A DNA stretch of 64,000 bases from Candidatus Caccoplasma merdavium (lineage in GTDB: Bacteria; Bacteroidota; Bacteroidia; Bacteroidales; UBA11471), in the NCBI GenBank assembly GCA_018715595.1, contig DVLI01000026.1, positions 191,966 through 255,965 of the forward strand, written 5' to 3'. The notes below the pieces were generated by a model. It was given only the letters and a program-made list of their open reading frames with translations. It was not told where the DNA came from and did not search any database. The stretch's first letter is position 1; each line of letters begins with the position of its first letter. Positions 35,888-45,653 of the stretch are shown in pieces. A program made the position numbers and the translations under genes.

Positions 35888-37303
35888 ATGAAACCGAAAC
35901 AACAAATTGCCAAATATGTCATTAGCGATTTTATATCGACTAATATAGGGTGGCTTTTGTTCAACATATTCCGTTACTACCTGTTACCGATAAACAACGA
36001 TATTGGTTCATTGGCAAGATATCTCTCCTACCACACGGTCATCGAGGGACAGATACTCTTTCCGTTGCTTTTCATGGGTATATTCTACTTATCGGGATAT
36101 TATAACCAACCGTTCCTGAAATCGCGGCTCGAAGAGTTTTTCACGACCTTCTATTCGCTGCTCATCGGTACCATCATCATCTTTTTCATCGCCATCATCA
36201 ACGACCTCTCTTACGGAGATTACAGTTACAGCGCGTTCATCGGTATTTTTGCCATCGAATTTATATGGGTCTATCCGATGCGAGCCATGATTACCGGCTA
36301 TGCCACACATCAAATCCATACCGGCCGATGGGGATACAACACCTTGATTATCGGAGCCGGTAAAAACGGATACGCTTTGGCTCACGAGATGCGCAACCAA
36401 AAGCAATCGACAGGATTCAAGATTGTGGGGTATGTAACAACCGAATGTGACTCGCCGCAAAATGAAGCCGATGAGCTGCCTCGTTTCGCGCCGGACAGAC
36501 TCTCCCGGCTCATTCAAGAGAAGCAAATCCGTCGGCTCATCGTCGCCCTCGACCGCCATGATTGGCGTTCGTTGCAGAAAGAGACCAATGCCTTGTATGG
36601 GTACGACATTCCCATACTGCTTCCGACCGACCTCTACGATTCGCTGCTTTCCCGGGCAAAAATGACCAATATCCTCGGCACACCGCTCATCGATATTACA
36701 ACCTGCGCCCTCTCCGAGAGCCAGAAAAACATCAAACGGCTGTGTGATGTCATTTTCTCGGCTTTGGCGCTTATCGTGCTCTCCCCGTTATTTACCATCA
36801 TAGCCATTGCCATTAAGGCATCTTCGCCGGGCAAAGTCCTATATAAACAATCGCGCGTGGGATTACGAAGAAAAGACTTCACCCTCTACAAGTTCAGAAG
36901 CATGGTAACCGATGCCGAAAAGGAAGGGACTCCGGTATTATCGAGTGAGAACGACCCCCGCATCACCCCGCTGGGCAGAGTATTGAGAAAATATCGTCTC
37001 GATGAGCTACCCCAATTCTGGAACGTACTCAAAGGCGACATGTCGCTTGTGGGCCCGCGTCCCGAACGCCGGTACTTTGTAGAGCAACTTCTGCAACAGG
37101 TTCCCCACTACCACCTCATACACCAGTTACGCCCCGGCCTTACCTCTTGGGGCATGGTAAAATATGGCTATGCACGCAACATCGACGAAATGTCGGAGCG
37201 GCTCAAATATGAGATGCTTTATCTCGAAAACATCTCTCTGACGCTCGACCTGAAAATCATAATATACACAATAAAGACGGTTCTTACCGGGAAAGGTATT
37301 TAA
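35888..37303 (+). CDS. Polyprenyl-phosphate sugar-1-phosphate transferase (initiating transferase, WcaJ-like)
   Basis: A 471-residue membrane enzyme. The N-terminal half has four predicted helices, followed by a Rossmann-like CoA-binding-type segment (LIIGAGKNGYALAHEM). The C-terminal catalytic domain is complete: KRLCDVIFSALALIVLSPL re-entrant helix, SSPGKVLYKQSRVG, LYKFRSM, and RLDELPQFWNVLKGDMSLVGPRP with the acidic pair used in catalysis. It transfers a sugar-1-phosphate from a UDP-sugar to undecaprenyl phosphate, starting a surface glycan. It sits inside an operon of tRNA-modification and translation-initiation genes (2 bp after tsaC, 5 bp before the ClC gene) rather than in a glycan locus. 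Confidence 0.9.
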   Translation: MKPKQQIAKYVISDFISTNIGWLLFNIFRYYLLPINNDIGSLARYLSYHTVIEGQILFPLLFMGIFYLSGYYNQPFLKSRLEEFFTTFYSLLIGTIIIFFIAIINDLSYGDYSYSAFIGIFAIEFIWVYPMRAMITGYATHQIHTGRWGYNTLIIGAGKNGYALAHEMRNQKQSTGFKIVGYVTTECDSPQNEADELPRFAPDRLSRLIQEKQIRRLIVALDRHDWRSLQKETNALYGYDIPILLPTDLYDSLLSRAKMTNILGTPLIDITTCALSESQKNIKRLCDVIFSALALIVLSPLFTIIAIAIKASSPGKVLYKQSRVGLRRKDFTLYKFRSMVTDAEKEGTPVLSSENDPRITPLGRVLRKYRLDELPQFWNVLKGDMSLVGPRPERRYFVEQLLQQVPHYHLIHQLRPGLTSWGMVKYGYARNIDEMSERLKYEMLYLENISLTLDLKIIIYTIKTVLTGKGI

Positions 37304-37308
37304 AATAA

Positions 37309-39090
37309 ATGAAACAAGACTTGTTTCTGAAAATTCTCGTATGGCGGGAAAAGCATATCAAGGAGAAAGATTTCGTCTTGATACTGAGCTTTTTTATCGG
37401 TCTGTTCGGAGCCATTGCCGCCCTCATACTGAAAGAGGCGATACACTTGATACAGAACCTCCTCACCGACCATTTTTCTATCGACGGAGCCAACTACCTC
37501 TACCTGCTCTATCCTATTATCGGCATCGGTCTATCATGGCTTTATGTGCGTTATGTTGTCAAAGACGACATCAGCCACGGTGTCACAAGGGTACTTTATG
37601 CCATTTCACAACGCAAAAGCCGATTGAAACCCCATAACATGTATAGCTCGGTGGTGGCCAGTTCCATCACGATAGGTTTTGGTGGATCTGTTGGAGCCGA
37701 AGCTCCTATCGTCTACACGGGAGCCGCCATCGGGTCGAACTTGGGAAAACTGTTCCGCCTCGACCCCCGGACACTCATGTTGCTGGTGGGGTGCGGTGCG
37801 GCAGCCGGTATAGCAGGCATTTTCAAAGCGCCGTTTGCCGGATTGCTGTTCACCATCGAAGTATTGATGATCGACCTCACGGCGACCTCCATTACGCCGC
37901 TCATCGTTGCCTCGGCAACCGCTGCTACCATTACCTATGTCGTCTCGGGGGGAGATGCGCAATTTGCGATTGACCACTCCCAGGCATTTGCCTATGACCG
38001 CATACCCTATGTCATCTTGCTGGGCGTATGCTGTGGATTTGTATCGCTCTACTTCACCCGCATGATATACTTCCTCGAAGGGGTTTTCAAGAAATTGAAA
38101 CGTCCGATAGGGAAGTTTTTATTGGGTTCTCTTATTCTGAGTATAACCATCTTTTTCCTTCCTCCCCTTTATGGCGAAGGCTATGATTCGATATTGAAGT
38201 TGTTGAATGGACAAGCCGAAGCTGTTACCGACGGGAGCCTTTTCTATGCATGGAAAGATAATTTCGGAGTATTGGCCCTCTTCCTTACCCTAATCGTACT
38301 CTTCAAAGTCTTTGCTACGGCAGCAACCAACGGAGGCGGAGGCGTGGGCGGAACATTCGCCCCGAGCCTTTATGTGGGGTGTATCTTCGGATTCCTGTTC
38401 GCTTTTGTCTTAAATCATTTCAACCCGTTTGCCATAACTCTGTCGACGACCAATTTTGCGCTCATGGGTATGGCCGGAGTCATGTCGGGCGTCATGCATG
38501 CGCCGTTGATGGCCCTCTTCCTTACAGCCGAACTGACAGGAAGCTACGACCTGTTCCTGCCACTGATGATTACCTCGGCTGTCGCCTTTTGGACCATCAG
38601 GCTGTTTGAATCGCATAGCATCTACACCTTGCGTCTGGCTCAAAAAGGAGAACTGATTACCCACCACAAAGACAAAGCCGTGCTCACCTTGCTCAAAATA
38701 GACAGCGTTATCGAGAACGACTTTCTGCCCGTGCGCCCCGAAATGACTCTGGGCGATATGGTGAAAGTAATTTCAGCCTCACACCGCAACATATTTCCGG
38801 TTCTCGACAAAGACGGCATCTTGCTTGGTATCGTACTACTCGATGACATTCGCAACATCATGTTCCGCACCGAACTTTACGAACGATTCAAAGTGAGCAC
38901 GTTCATGACCGTTCCTCCCGGAAAAATCGAGATAGGCATGCCGATGGAAAAAGTCATGAAAATCTTCGACGAAACCAATGCCTGGAATCTGCCTGTCGTC
39001 GATGAACAGGGCAAATATGTAGGATTTGTCTCAAAATCGAAGATATTCAACTCCTATCGCCGCGTACTGGTACATTTCTCACAAGACTAA
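37309..39090 (+). CDS. ClC-family chloride channel/transporter with CBS domains
   Basis: A 593-residue ClC protein with about ten membrane segments over residues 15-430 and a C-terminal pair of CBS domains (about 455-590, e.g. RPEMTLGDMVKVISASHRNIFPV). The selectivity motif is GSVGAEAP (residues 126-133); Glu131 corresponds to the gating glutamate. GGTFAPS is the G-x-F-x-P motif. The gating glutamate being present fits both channels and Cl-/H+ exchangers; I could not place the internal proton glutamate. CBS domains usually bind nucleotides and regulate transport. It is third in the tsaC operon, 12 bp before fmt. Confidence 0.92.
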   Translation: MKQDLFLKILVWREKHIKEKDFVLILSFFIGLFGAIAALILKEAIHLIQNLLTDHFSIDGANYLYLLYPIIGIGLSWLYVRYVVKDDISHGVTRVLYAISQRKSRLKPHNMYSSVVASSITIGFGGSVGAEAPIVYTGAAIGSNLGKLFRLDPRTLMLLVGCGAAAGIAGIFKAPFAGLLFTIEVLMIDLTATSITPLIVASATAATITYVVSGGDAQFAIDHSQAFAYDRIPYVILLGVCCGFVSLYFTRMIYFLEGVFKKLKRPIGKFLLGSLILSITIFFLPPLYGEGYDSILKLLNGQAEAVTDGSLFYAWKDNFGVLALFLTLIVLFKVFATAATNGGGGVGGTFAPSLYVGCIFGFLFAFVLNHFNPFAITLSTTNFALMGMAGVMSGVMHAPLMALFLTAELTGSYDLFLPLMITSAVAFWTIRLFESHSIYTLRLAQKGELITHHKDKAVLTLLKIDSVIENDFLPVRPEMTLGDMVKVISASHRNIFPVLDKDGILLGIVLLDDIRNIMFRTELYERFKVSTFMTVPPGKIEIGMPMEKVMKIFDETNAWNLPVVDEQGKYVGFVSKSKIFNSYRRVLVHFSQD

Positions 39091-39102
39091 AAACACATCA
39101 TC

Positions 39103-40074
39103 ATGGATAAGAAAGACTTGCGTATCGTATATATGGGCACTCCCGACTTTGCCGTCGAAAGTCTCAAACGGCTGGTCGAAAACGGCTATCACGTTGTCGG
39201 GGTCATTACCATGCCCGACAAGCCTGCCGGCAGAGGTCACAAGATACAATTCTCACCTGTCAAGCAATATGCCCTGTCACAAGGATTACCCCTCTTGCAA
39301 CCCGAAAAGCTGAAAGACGAGAATTTCCTGACCGCTCTGCGGGCTTGGAACGCCGACTTGCAAATCGTCGTGGCCTTCCGCATGCTGCCCGAAGTCGTGT
39401 GGGACATGCCCCGTCTCGGCACCTTCAACCTGCACGCCTCTCTCCTGCCGCAATACCGGGGCGCCGCACCCATCAACTGGGCCATCATAAACGGTGACAC
39501 GGAAACCGGTGCGACAACATTTTTCCTCTCCCATGAAATCGATACCGGTCGCATCATCATGCAACGCTCCTTGCCCATTGCTCCCAACGACAACGCCGGC
39601 ACCATACACGACAAATTGATGACCATGGGAGCCGAAATGGTGACCGACACTGTCGATGCCATTCTCGACGGTAATATCTCCTGCATCGAACAAGAGAGCC
39701 TCATGACCGAAATTCCGCTGCGTCCGGCCCCCAAAATCTTTAAGGAAGATTGCCGTATCGACTGGTCTCGCTCCGCACGAGAAATTCACAATTTCGTGCG
39801 AGGACTCTCGCCATATCCGGCTGCCTGGTGCGAATGGAAAGAGGGTGCCAATACATATTCTCCCATCAAGATTTTTGAGACAGAAATAAAAGAGTCCCTC
39901 CACGATAACCGGCCGGCCGGGACTATCACCACCGATGGGAAATCTTACATCGAAATCAAATGCGGACAAGATGCCCTGCGTATCGTGTCGCTACAACTGC
40001 CCGGGAAAAAGAGACTCCCCGTTGCTGAACTACTTCGGGGGTTCCCCTTGAACAGCTCATATTGTTGTATATAA
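39103..40074 (+). CDS. fmt: Methionyl-tRNA formyltransferase
   Basis: A 323-residue Fmt: N-terminal RIVYMGTPDFAVESLKRL, the formyl-THF site with catalytic Asn/His in FNLHASLLPQYRGAAPINWA, then GDTETGATTFFLSHEIDTG with the catalytic aspartate, and a C-terminal tRNA-binding OB-like domain (FVRGLSPYPAAWCEW). It formylates Met-tRNAi in the cytoplasm. It is the last gene of the tsaC / sugar transferase / ClC / fmt operon. A strong bidirectional terminator follows. Confidence 0.96.
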   Translation: MDKKDLRIVYMGTPDFAVESLKRLVENGYHVVGVITMPDKPAGRGHKIQFSPVKQYALSQGLPLLQPEKLKDENFLTALRAWNADLQIVVAFRMLPEVVWDMPRLGTFNLHASLLPQYRGAAPINWAIINGDTETGATTFFLSHEIDTGRIIMQRSLPIAPNDNAGTIHDKLMTMGAEMVTDTVDAILDGNISCIEQESLMTEIPLRPAPKIFKEDCRIDWSRSAREIHNFVRGLSPYPAAWCEWKEGANTYSPIKIFETEIKESLHDNRPAGTITTDGKSYIEIKCGQDALRIVSLQLPGKKRLPVAELLRGFPLNSSYCCI

Positions 40075-40093
40075 TCACATCATATGAATAAAA

Positions 40094-40125
40094 GATATAG
40101 GCGAGGAAAAATCCTCGCCTATATC
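40094..40125. terminator. Bidirectional terminator between fmt and the acyltransferase gene
   Basis: Perfect 14-bp stem (40094-40107 with 40112-40125), 4-base A loop, TTT on the plus side and TTTTA on the minus side. The convergent acyltransferase gene ends 2 bp away. Confidence 0.88.
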
Positions 40126-40127
40126 TT

Positions 40128-40802
40128 TCATGGCAATTTGTATCTATTCCAATCAATGTTTTCTTTCAACAATTTTGCCGGAATTCCTCCATATAGGGCA
40201 TTACTGTTTTCCAATTTTCCCGATACGACACAACTATTGGCAATAATACAAGAATGAGGAATTTGAGAACCTTTCAATACTCTTGTATGAGCAGTAAGCC
40301 ATACATGATTCCCAATAATAACGGATTGAGCGTAATTTACGCGTTTGTTAGTATCTTTATCTATAATCGAATGACTGTCGCCATTTCTTATTTCTATATC
40401 ATTAGAAAACATACAATCGCTTCCTATCGTGATATTTTGGCCTTCTGTCGAGGCAATATGGCCACTTTCAATAGTAAAATCTTCTCCAATAATAATGGAA
40501 CTGGTATCATCTTGCAACCAAAATTGAGTATTCGACACGATGGTAGCACCACCGCCTATTTCTAAGATACAATTATTTCCCAATATGACTATCTCACAAT
40601 TATGCAATCGAGCTTTATTCCCTATAATAATCTTATTATTAGAACCTCTAATATTAAATTTCACCTTATTGAGGAATACTCCTTTTTTATATATTTTATT
40701 TGAGCCTATGTATTTCCAACTATTATTGCGATGTAAGACATTATATACAAACGCTACAATATACAATAACTTTCGATTCTTCTTAATTACATCTTTTAAC
40801 AT
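40128..40802 (-). CDS. Hexapeptide-repeat acyltransferase (colanic-acid-type)
   Basis: A 224-residue left-handed beta-helix protein. It has hexapeptide turns from about residue 50 (IIIGNKARLHNCEIVILGNNCILEIGGGATI) to 205, with the conserved active-site style NDIEIRNGDSHSI and the last turns IIGNHVWLTAHTRVLKGSQIP and YGGIPAKLLKEN. It likely acetylates a surface-glycan sugar. It is clearly more AT-rich than fmt and ugd on either side, suggesting later acquisition. It has its own promoter, 83 bp downstream of ugd on the same strand. Confidence 0.85.
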   Translation of the reverse strand: MLKDVIKKNRKLLYIVAFVYNVLHRNNSWKYIGSNKIYKKGVFLNKVKFNIRGSNNKIIIGNKARLHNCEIVILGNNCILEIGGGATIVSNTQFWLQDDTSSIIIGEDFTIESGHIASTEGQNITIGSDCMFSNDIEIRNGDSHSIIDKDTNKRVNYAQSVIIGNHVWLTAHTRVLKGSQIPHSCIIANSCVVSGKLENSNALYGGIPAKLLKENIDWNRYKLP

Positions 40803-40829
40803 AAGAAAATGGATTTAATCGTTCTTATG

Positions 40830-40837
40830 CAAAGATA
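40830..40837 (-). promoter_or_regulatory. Promoter -7 element of the acyltransferase gene
   Basis: TATCTTTG on the minus strand, 27 bp before the start codon. No -33 box seen. Confidence 0.5.
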
Positions 40838-40885
40838 TACTATTAATTCGTCTTATTCGACTTTTTTAATATTTTTACCAACAAA

Positions 40886-42199
40886 TTATCGTCCGATACA
40901 AAGATAGGTGAATCCCATTTTACGCAACTCTTCGGCATCGTAGATGTTGCGCCCGTCGATAATCAACGGCGTCCGCATCGTCTTCTTGATTACGCCCCAG
41001 CTCGGCAACCTGAACTGCTTCCACTCCGTCAGCATCAAAAGTGCATCGGCTTCGAGTACGGCATCGTACATGTCGGTCGCATATTCCACACTCCCGCCTA
41101 TCCGCCGACGACACTCGTCCATCGCTACCGGGTCATAGACTTTCACCTCACACCCGGCTGCCTGCAACAGTTTTATGGTCACCAACGACGTCGCCTCACG
41201 CATGTCATCGGTCTCGGGCTTGAACGACAATCCCCACAAGGCGATTTTCTTCCCTTGCAAGGCTCCGTCATAGTAAGCACTCAATTTCTTATACAATATT
41301 GTCTTTTGTGCTTCATTCACCTCTTCTACGGCTTGTAATACACGCATGGGGTAACCGGCTTTCTCGGCCGTCTTTATCAGCGCTTTTACGTCCTTGGGAA
41401 AACAACTGCCCCCATATCCGCAACCCGGATAGAGAAATTTCGATCCGATGCGGCTGTCGCTGCCTATGCCTTTGCGCACCATGTTGACATCGGCTCCCAC
41501 CAGTTCGCAGAGGTTGGCAATGTCGTTCATAAACGAGATGCGCGTGGCCAACATCGAATTGGCCGCATACTTGATCATCTCGGCCGAGGGTATGTCGGTA
41601 AAGATGACGCGGAAATTATTCAACAGGAACGGACGGTAAAGCCGGCTCATCTTCTCTTGTGCCTGTTCGCTCTCGACACCCACTACGACACGGTCGGGCG
41701 ACATGAAATCCTTGATGGCCGCCCCTTCTTTCAGAAACTCCGGATTCGAGGCCACATCGAACGGGATTTTCTCGCCCCGCTGGACCAACTCTTCTTCTAT
41801 GACCGCCTTTACTTTCTTGGCCGTTCCGACCGGAACCGTGCTCTTGGTTACCAGTATGGTGTATTTTTTGATGTTCTGGCCAAATGTCCGGGCTACGGCC
41901 AAGACATATTGCAGGTCGGCGCTTCCGTCTTCATCGGGCGGCGTGCCTACGGCCGAAAACACAATCTCCACATCATCGAGACATTCCTTCAAATCGGTCG
42001 TGAAATGCAGTCGGCCTTCCCGAGTGTTCCGAAGCACCATTTCATCAAGCCCCGGCTCATATATGGGTACCTGACCCTGTTGCAACCCTTCGATTTTTGC
42101 TTTATCTACATCTACGCAGGTTACGTCTACGCCCATTTCGGCAAAACATGTGCCCGAGACCAATCCTACATAACCGGTCCCTACTATCGCTATCTTCAT
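40886..42199 (-). CDS. ugd: UDP-glucose 6-dehydrogenase
   Basis: A 437-residue dehydrogenase: N-terminal NAD motif KIAIVGTGYVGLVSGTCFAE, then SADLQYVLAVA, ATNPEFL-type motif ASNPEFLKEGAAI, and the catalytic cysteine in FLYPGCGYGGSCFPKDVKAL. The C-terminal UDP-binding domain has LWGLSFKPETDDMREA. It makes UDP-glucuronate for capsule or LPS. It follows the initiating sugar transferase by 14 bp, so it belongs to a small glycan operon with it. Confidence 0.95.
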   Translation of the reverse strand: MKIAIVGTGYVGLVSGTCFAEMGVDVTCVDVDKAKIEGLQQGQVPIYEPGLDEMVLRNTREGRLHFTTDLKECLDDVEIVFSAVGTPPDEDGSADLQYVLAVARTFGQNIKKYTILVTKSTVPVGTAKKVKAVIEEELVQRGEKIPFDVASNPEFLKEGAAIKDFMSPDRVVVGVESEQAQEKMSRLYRPFLLNNFRVIFTDIPSAEMIKYAANSMLATRISFMNDIANLCELVGADVNMVRKGIGSDSRIGSKFLYPGCGYGGSCFPKDVKALIKTAEKAGYPMRVLQAVEEVNEAQKTILYKKLSAYYDGALQGKKIALWGLSFKPETDDMREATSLVTIKLLQAAGCEVKVYDPVAMDECRRRIGGSVEYATDMYDAVLEADALLMLTEWKQFRLPSWGVIKKTMRTPLIIDGRNIYDAEELRKMGFTYLCIGR

Positions 42200-42213
42200 A
42201 TCGTTATCGTGGT

Positions 42214-43596
42214 CTATACGGCATTATCGTCGCCCTTGAATAATAAGACAAAGGTGAGAAATATTATCTTCAAATCCAATAAGATGTTCCAATTTTCGAT
42301 ATACCAAATATCATATTCGACCCGTTTTTCCATTTGCCACAACTCACGGGTTTCACCTCTATACCCATTGATTTGGGCCCAACCGGTAAGCCCCGGCTTT
42401 GCAAAATGACGAACCATGTACTTGTCGATAATGGCCGAATATTCCCGGGTATGTTTCAACATGTGCGGGCGAGGCCCCACAAAAGACATCTCGCCCTTAA
42501 AGATATTAAACACCTGAGGCAGCTCATCGAGGCTGGTTTTCCTCAGGAAATGGCCAATGCGTGTAATACGCGGGTCATTGGCCGTCGCCTGCAACTTATC
42601 GGCCTCTGCATTCAGCCGCATGGTTCTAAATTTCAAGCAACTAAATTCGCGCCCCATATATCCGGTTCGTTTCTGTTTGAAAAGTACCGGACCGGGAGAA
42701 GAGAACCGCACCAAAAGAGCAATGGGCAGATACCATATCGGCGCCAATAGGATCATAAAAAGCGAAAACAAGAAGTCGAACGCCCTTTTCACGAAACGTC
42801 CCGTCCATCGTTGCAACGGCTCACGGCATATCGACAGCAACGGGGTATTCCCCATGATTTGATAATGCAGGCGCCGAGGTATGTATTGGGATATTTCGGG
42901 TAAAATAAAGAAACGTATGCCGTTCTGCTCTGAGAAATAAAGCAAATCGACGATTTCGGCATTTTGAGTATTGGGTAATGCGCAATAAATTTCGTCGATA
43001 TGTTTTTCGATGCAAAATGCCGCCACGTCATCGATTGTTCCCCGCAGCTGCTCCTTCTCACACTTCGGGGCGGTATCATCATCAAAAAAGCCCATAAACC
43101 GGAACCCATATCCGGCATCGGATTGCAACTCTTTATAGAGTGACATTCCCGACGAACCGGCGCCGACAATAATGACCCGCTTGAAATTGTATCCACGACG
43201 TCGAATGTATCGCAGGAGACGATTCGACAATAACCACCACAGGTTTAAGAAACAAAAGAAGAAGAGGAACAACAACAGCAATCCCATCGAGTCAACATCG
43301 ACCTTGACGCACGCCATGCAGGCCAAAAAGAGCAGGAAGCCGAAAAACACCGACTCCGACGCAATCAGCAACAAACGGTCGACATACACGATGCGCATGT
43401 TATGCACATACCTGAAAAAGAAGGCGATGGGCAAATATGAAAGATTCAGCAACAGACACACGAGCTTCCGCGAATCGCCATCGGGCAACATCTCGGGAAA
43501 GAGCATCAGTAAAAATAAAAAGGCGACATTGAGACACACAAAGTCGCCTAAGGTTATTATTTTACTGATCAAATGTCCATAACCTTTCCTTACCAT
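42214..43596 (-). CDS. Polyprenyl-phosphate glucose-1-phosphate transferase (second initiating transferase)
   Basis: A 460-residue membrane enzyme of the same family as the one at 35888 but clearly different in sequence. It has four N-terminal helices (e.g. LVCLLLNLSYLPIAFFF), a Rossmann-like domain (VIIVGAGSSGMSLYKEL), and the catalytic domain KRAFDFLFSLFMILLAP, SSPGPVLFKQKRTG, CLKFRTMRLN, SLDELPQVFNIFKGEMSFVGPRPH and PGLTGWAQINGYRG. It primes undecaprenyl phosphate with a sugar phosphate. It is 14 bp upstream of ugd and 53 bp downstream of the DUF349 gene. Confidence 0.9.
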   Translation of the reverse strand: MVRKGYGHLISKIITLGDFVCLNVAFLFLLMLFPEMLPDGDSRKLVCLLLNLSYLPIAFFFRYVHNMRIVYVDRLLLIASESVFFGFLLFLACMACVKVDVDSMGLLLLFLFFFCFLNLWWLLSNRLLRYIRRRGYNFKRVIIVGAGSSGMSLYKELQSDAGYGFRFMGFFDDDTAPKCEKEQLRGTIDDVAAFCIEKHIDEIYCALPNTQNAEIVDLLYFSEQNGIRFFILPEISQYIPRRLHYQIMGNTPLLSICREPLQRWTGRFVKRAFDFLFSLFMILLAPIWYLPIALLVRFSSPGPVLFKQKRTGYMGREFSCLKFRTMRLNAEADKLQATANDPRITRIGHFLRKTSLDELPQVFNIFKGEMSFVGPRPHMLKHTREYSAIIDKYMVRHFAKPGLTGWAQINGYRGETRELWQMEKRVEYDIWYIENWNILLDLKIIFLTFVLLFKGDDNAV

Positions 43597-43649
43597 AACA
43601 ACCGCGTTTATGATAAGATAACGGAAAAATTGAAAGTTTATTGTATTTA

Positions 43650-45527
43650 TTATCGCAATTTTTCGTCAATCAATTCGATTTTTTGGACGAGCAACTGCAT
43701 GTCATCTTTCAATTTGTCGATTTTACGTTCCAACTCCTCGACCATCTTATTCCCCGATTTGGAAGAGACATTGAGAAATCCCATGTTATTTTGGTAGGTC
43801 TGCAAGCTGTTTTTCATGCTCTCATAGGCCCGCATCAGGCGCTCACGCTCGCGATAGAGTTTGTTTTGGGCCTGCTCGGAAGAGGCCAACTCCTCGACCG
43901 TATTGCTGAATGCATCTAAGCGGTTACGAGCCTCCTTCATATTCCAACGCTTGAAGTGGACATCAAGTGCCGTTTGGTATTGCTTGCGCAACTTGTCTTT
44001 TTCCTTGAACGGGACATGACCGATGGCAGCCCACTCCGACATCAAGGCTCTGACTTGTGTCAATCCGGCATTCTTATCGAGAGTCTCATCGATGGCGTTG
44101 AGCTTCTCTATGATTGCCTGCTTGGCTTGCAAATTATCTTGTTCTTCGTTTTTCTTCGAAGCAAATTCTTGTTTCCTGCGGTCGAAAAAGTAATCGCATG
44201 CCTCGGTGAAGCGTTTCCAAATGGCATCGGAATATTTGCGAGGTACAGCGCCTATGGTGCGCCACTCTTTTTGGAGTTGGGTCAATTTTTCCGATGTAGC
44301 TCGCCAATCGGTACTCTCTTTTAAAGCCTCGGCCTGCTCACAGAGAGAGCGTTTCTTTTCGAGATTGAGCGACATGGCGTCTTTTACGGTCTTGTAGTAT
44401 TCGGCCTTGCGCGAGAAAAAGAGGTCACACGATTTTCTGAAACGCTCAAACAACTGCGTGTTTACCTTGCGAGAGGCAAAGCCCACCGCTTTCCAACGTT
44501 CTTGCATATCCAACACGCTCTTGGTCTTTTCGTCCCATGCCGAGAAGGATTGCAACGAATCGAGGTCGATAGCCTCTATCTCTTCACACAATGCGGTTTT
44601 GGCCTCTTCGTTGGCCAACTCGTTTGCTTTTATCGTTTCGAAATATTGCTGGTGACGTTTGTTGATGACGGTCGAAGCCTCTTTGAAACGATTCCATATC
44701 TCTTCGCGCATCTCTTTCGATACCGGACCTATGCCTCGCCACTCCTCATGCAAGTTTTGCAAGGTCTTGAAAGCGTCCAGTACATCATCATTGGCAGCAA
44801 GCGCCTCGGCCTGTTCACAAAGGGCGGTCTTCTGTTCCAAATTCTTTTTGAAATCATAATCACGCAACTCCTTGTGTATTTTCAGCAAGTCATAAAAATT
44901 CTCACTGTATGTCTGGAACGTTTTCCAAAGGTCGCTGACCGCCGATGCCGGCACATTTACGATTTCCTTGAATTCTTGCTGGCGTTCCTTGAAGTCATTG
45001 TAATATTTGCCGATGTTATCGGGATCCTCGGTATAGCTCTTTATCTCATCGAGAATAGCTTGTTTGCGAGCCAAATTGTCCTGACGTTCTTTTTCTTGCT
45101 GCTCGATATAGACGGCTTTCTTTTCCTTGAAGCTGTTGAGAAGCGTTTTTAAAGTCTCTTCGAGAGAATCGAAAGGAATTTGGAATTCGCCTTTGTTTTC
45201 TTCCGGCATTTCATCATACGCCCGATGAGCCTCTTCGATTTCGTTTTTCCGCAATTTGTAATACTGTTGCTTCAAAGCATCGATTTCGTCTTTCACTTCT
45301 TCGACAGGTATCGCCAACAGTTCCTTGATGCGCTCAACAATTTGCTCACGCGTACAAGGGTTTTGTACCTGTGTATCAGCAACCGATGTTTCGGCAACCG
45401 ATTCCACAGCTTCGGGAACAGGAAGTTCGTCCGTTTTAGCAACAGGTTCGCCATTCCCGGCGACATTAATCGTATTTTTCTCCTCGGCTTTACCTTCGGG
45501 AGAAAGAATATTTTGAGGCTCCATCAT
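43650..45527 (-). CDS. DUF349-domain coiled-coil protein
   Basis: A 625-residue highly charged protein. It contains repeated DUF349 units of about 75 residues, each with a W-x-x-I/V-G-pattern (LQKEWRTIGAVPRKYSDAIW, LHEEWRGIGPVSKEMREEIW, LMSEWAAIGHVPFKEKDKLR, MQERWKAVGFASRKVNTQLF). The N-terminal 80 residues are acidic and Thr/Val-rich, and the C-terminal 100 form a coiled coil. It is cytoplasmic, with no signal. The family is conserved in Bacteroidetes; its role is not established. Confidence 0.88.
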   Translation of the reverse strand: MMEPQNILSPEGKAEEKNTINVAGNGEPVAKTDELPVPEAVESVAETSVADTQVQNPCTREQIVERIKELLAIPVEEVKDEIDALKQQYYKLRKNEIEEAHRAYDEMPEENKGEFQIPFDSLEETLKTLLNSFKEKKAVYIEQQEKERQDNLARKQAILDEIKSYTEDPDNIGKYYNDFKERQQEFKEIVNVPASAVSDLWKTFQTYSENFYDLLKIHKELRDYDFKKNLEQKTALCEQAEALAANDDVLDAFKTLQNLHEEWRGIGPVSKEMREEIWNRFKEASTVINKRHQQYFETIKANELANEEAKTALCEEIEAIDLDSLQSFSAWDEKTKSVLDMQERWKAVGFASRKVNTQLFERFRKSCDLFFSRKAEYYKTVKDAMSLNLEKKRSLCEQAEALKESTDWRATSEKLTQLQKEWRTIGAVPRKYSDAIWKRFTEACDYFFDRRKQEFASKKNEEQDNLQAKQAIIEKLNAIDETLDKNAGLTQVRALMSEWAAIGHVPFKEKDKLRKQYQTALDVHFKRWNMKEARNRLDAFSNTVEELASSEQAQNKLYRERERLMRAYESMKNSLQTYQNNMGFLNVSSKSGNKMVEELERKIDKLKDDMQLLVQKIELIDEKLR

Positions 45528-45653
45528 TATACAAAATTTTAATTAAGGCATAATTTTATCTCACAAAACAAAGAAAAATTTTCGTTTCTTCATAACAAAT
45601 CTCCGCATTTTTTCGCGAAGAGCGGCATTTTATGTTTTTTCAGCGTTTCACTT

